NCBI GenBank assembly: GCA_013044465.1
Contig: JABEUL010000229.1
Span: forward strand, 1-6,354
Length of the DNA stretch: 6,354 nucleotides
Reading direction: 5' to 3'
From: Acidimicrobiales bacterium
GTDB taxonomy: Bacteria > Actinomycetota > Acidimicrobiia > Acidimicrobiales > JABEUL01
Part shown: positions 5,914-6,354 of the stretch, one piece after another
How the letters are laid out: each line of letters opens with the position of its first letter
Position numbering within the stretch: the stretch's first letter is position 1
Notes under the pieces: model-generated
The model's database searches: none
Seen by the model: only the letters and a program-made list of their open reading frames with translations
Told to the model about the DNA's origin: nothing
Program-made: the position numbers and the translations under genes

Positions 5914-5947
5914 TCGAGAGCGTGAAATCGAGTTATTAAATTCGATC

Positions 5948-5953
5948 TAGTAT
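5948..5953 (+). promoter_or_regulatory. Possible -10 element for a leaderless bpa transcript
   Basis: TAGTAT ends 8 bases before the bpa ATG, and no purine-rich ribosome site lies between them. A start of transcription at or next to the ATG would give a leaderless message. No clear -35 hexamer is visible. Read-through from the upstream phosphodiesterase gene is an alternative source of transcript. Confidence 0.35.
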
Positions 5954-5961
5954 TCTTTTAT

Positions 5962-6354
5962 ATGACAGATAATGATGAATCCAATATTTTGAATATGAAT
6001 ATTGACGTACCTCCCCTAGCTTTAGATCCTTCTTCAATCGTGGAAATAGCCGAAATCAAAAGTGGTGATGTCGACAAAGAAGGTATCCCTCCAAGTCGTG
6101 AAACCATTGAGCAACCCGGCAAGGTTATGCGAATTGGCTCGATGATTAAGCAGTTATTGGAAGAAGTCAGACAAGCGAATCTAGACGAGGCATCTCGGGT
6201 GAGGCTATCTGAGATCTACTCCATCTCTATCGAGGAACTAGCCGCCACCCTGTCACCGGACTTGGCTGAGGAGCTTCGTCGCATGTCGCCTCCTTTTGAA
6301 GATGGCGTTCCCTCTGAATCTGAACTTCGGGTGGCACAGGCGCAGTTGGTTGGA
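5962..6354 (+). CDS. bpa: Bacterial proteasome activator Bpa (DUF2587), 5' part, runs off the window
   Basis: Bpa forms a dodecameric ring that docks on the 20S proteasome and opens its gate without ATP, feeding unfolded proteins to degradation. The 131 codons present have no stop and cover a variable acidic N-terminus (residues 1-53) followed by the conserved core: EQPGKVMRIGSMIKQLLEEVR, LDEASRVRL, a paired helix ending SPDLAEELRR, PPFEDGVPSESELRVAQAQLVG. These match the mycobacterial protein (Rv3780) closely in order and spacing. The remaining helix and the C-terminal GQYL docking motif would lie beyond the window, so whether it is kept cannot be seen. The start is the ATG at 5962, with no SD. 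The family marks the host as actinobacterial and implies a 20S proteasome elsewhere in the genome. Confidence 0.95.
   Translation, partial: MTDNDESNILNMNIDVPPLALDPSSIVEIAEIKSGDVDKEGIPPSRETIEQPGKVMRIGSMIKQLLEEVRQANLDEASRVRLSEIYSISIEELAATLSPDLAEELRRMSPPFEDGVPSESELRVAQAQLVG

Noticed and set aside
5922..5928. GTGAAAT ahead of bpa as another half-site of the TetR operator.
   Set aside because: It is only a short AT-rich match with no partner arm; chance occurrence is likely.
5927..5946. ATCGA...TCGAT inverted repeat ahead of bpa as an operator.
   Set aside because: The arms are only 5 bases with a 10-base gap, too weak to call.

Overview
The window looks like a chromosomal segment from an actinobacterium (Actinomycetota). 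The strongest marker is the gene running off the right end, a clear member of the bacterial proteasome activator family (Bpa, DUF2587), which is characteristic of actinobacteria. Base composition is moderate, with many AT-rich codons, and several genes seem to have leaderless or weakly led starts. Both fit a low-GC, possibly planktonic lineage; the exact order cannot be fixed from this sequence.

Left part (1-1188): the damaged 3' end of a gene for a secreted, membrane-anchored surface protein made of about 170-residue tandem units. It ends in a transmembrane helix and a basic tail. Two lesions break the frame: a net loss of about 94 bp near 60-107, and a shift at 510-514 that re-inserting one 5-bp GGATC copy would repair.

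Middle part (1189-3429): a promoter overlapped by a 34-bp near-perfect palindrome drives an apparent operon. Its first gene is a flavin monooxygenase reduced to N- and C-terminal stubs in different frames. It is followed by an intact TetR/AcrR-family repressor (3-bp gap) and an intact PF10118-type metal-dependent hydrolase (4-bp ATGA overlap). The simplest reading is an autoregulated TetR operon that has lost its oxygenase but kept operator, repressor and hydrolase.

Right part (3430-6354): a histidine phosphatase whose Shine-Dalgarno sequence lies in a 12-bp AU-rich hairpin; a convergent Rrf2-family regulator sharing a CTAG stop palindrome with it; a 233-bp divergent control region with a promoter-overlapping inverted repeat; an alkaline-phosphatase-superfamily nucleotide pyrophosphatase/phosphodiesterase with a TTG start; and the start of bpa. 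No RNA genes, CRISPR arrays, insertion sequences or convincing intrinsic terminators were seen. No gap between genes exceeds 300 bases.

No multi-gene system of obviously new type is present. The most interesting items are regulatory (the palindromic operator with a third half-site, and the SD-sequestering hairpin) and evolutionary (two neighbouring broken genes with reconstructable lesions).
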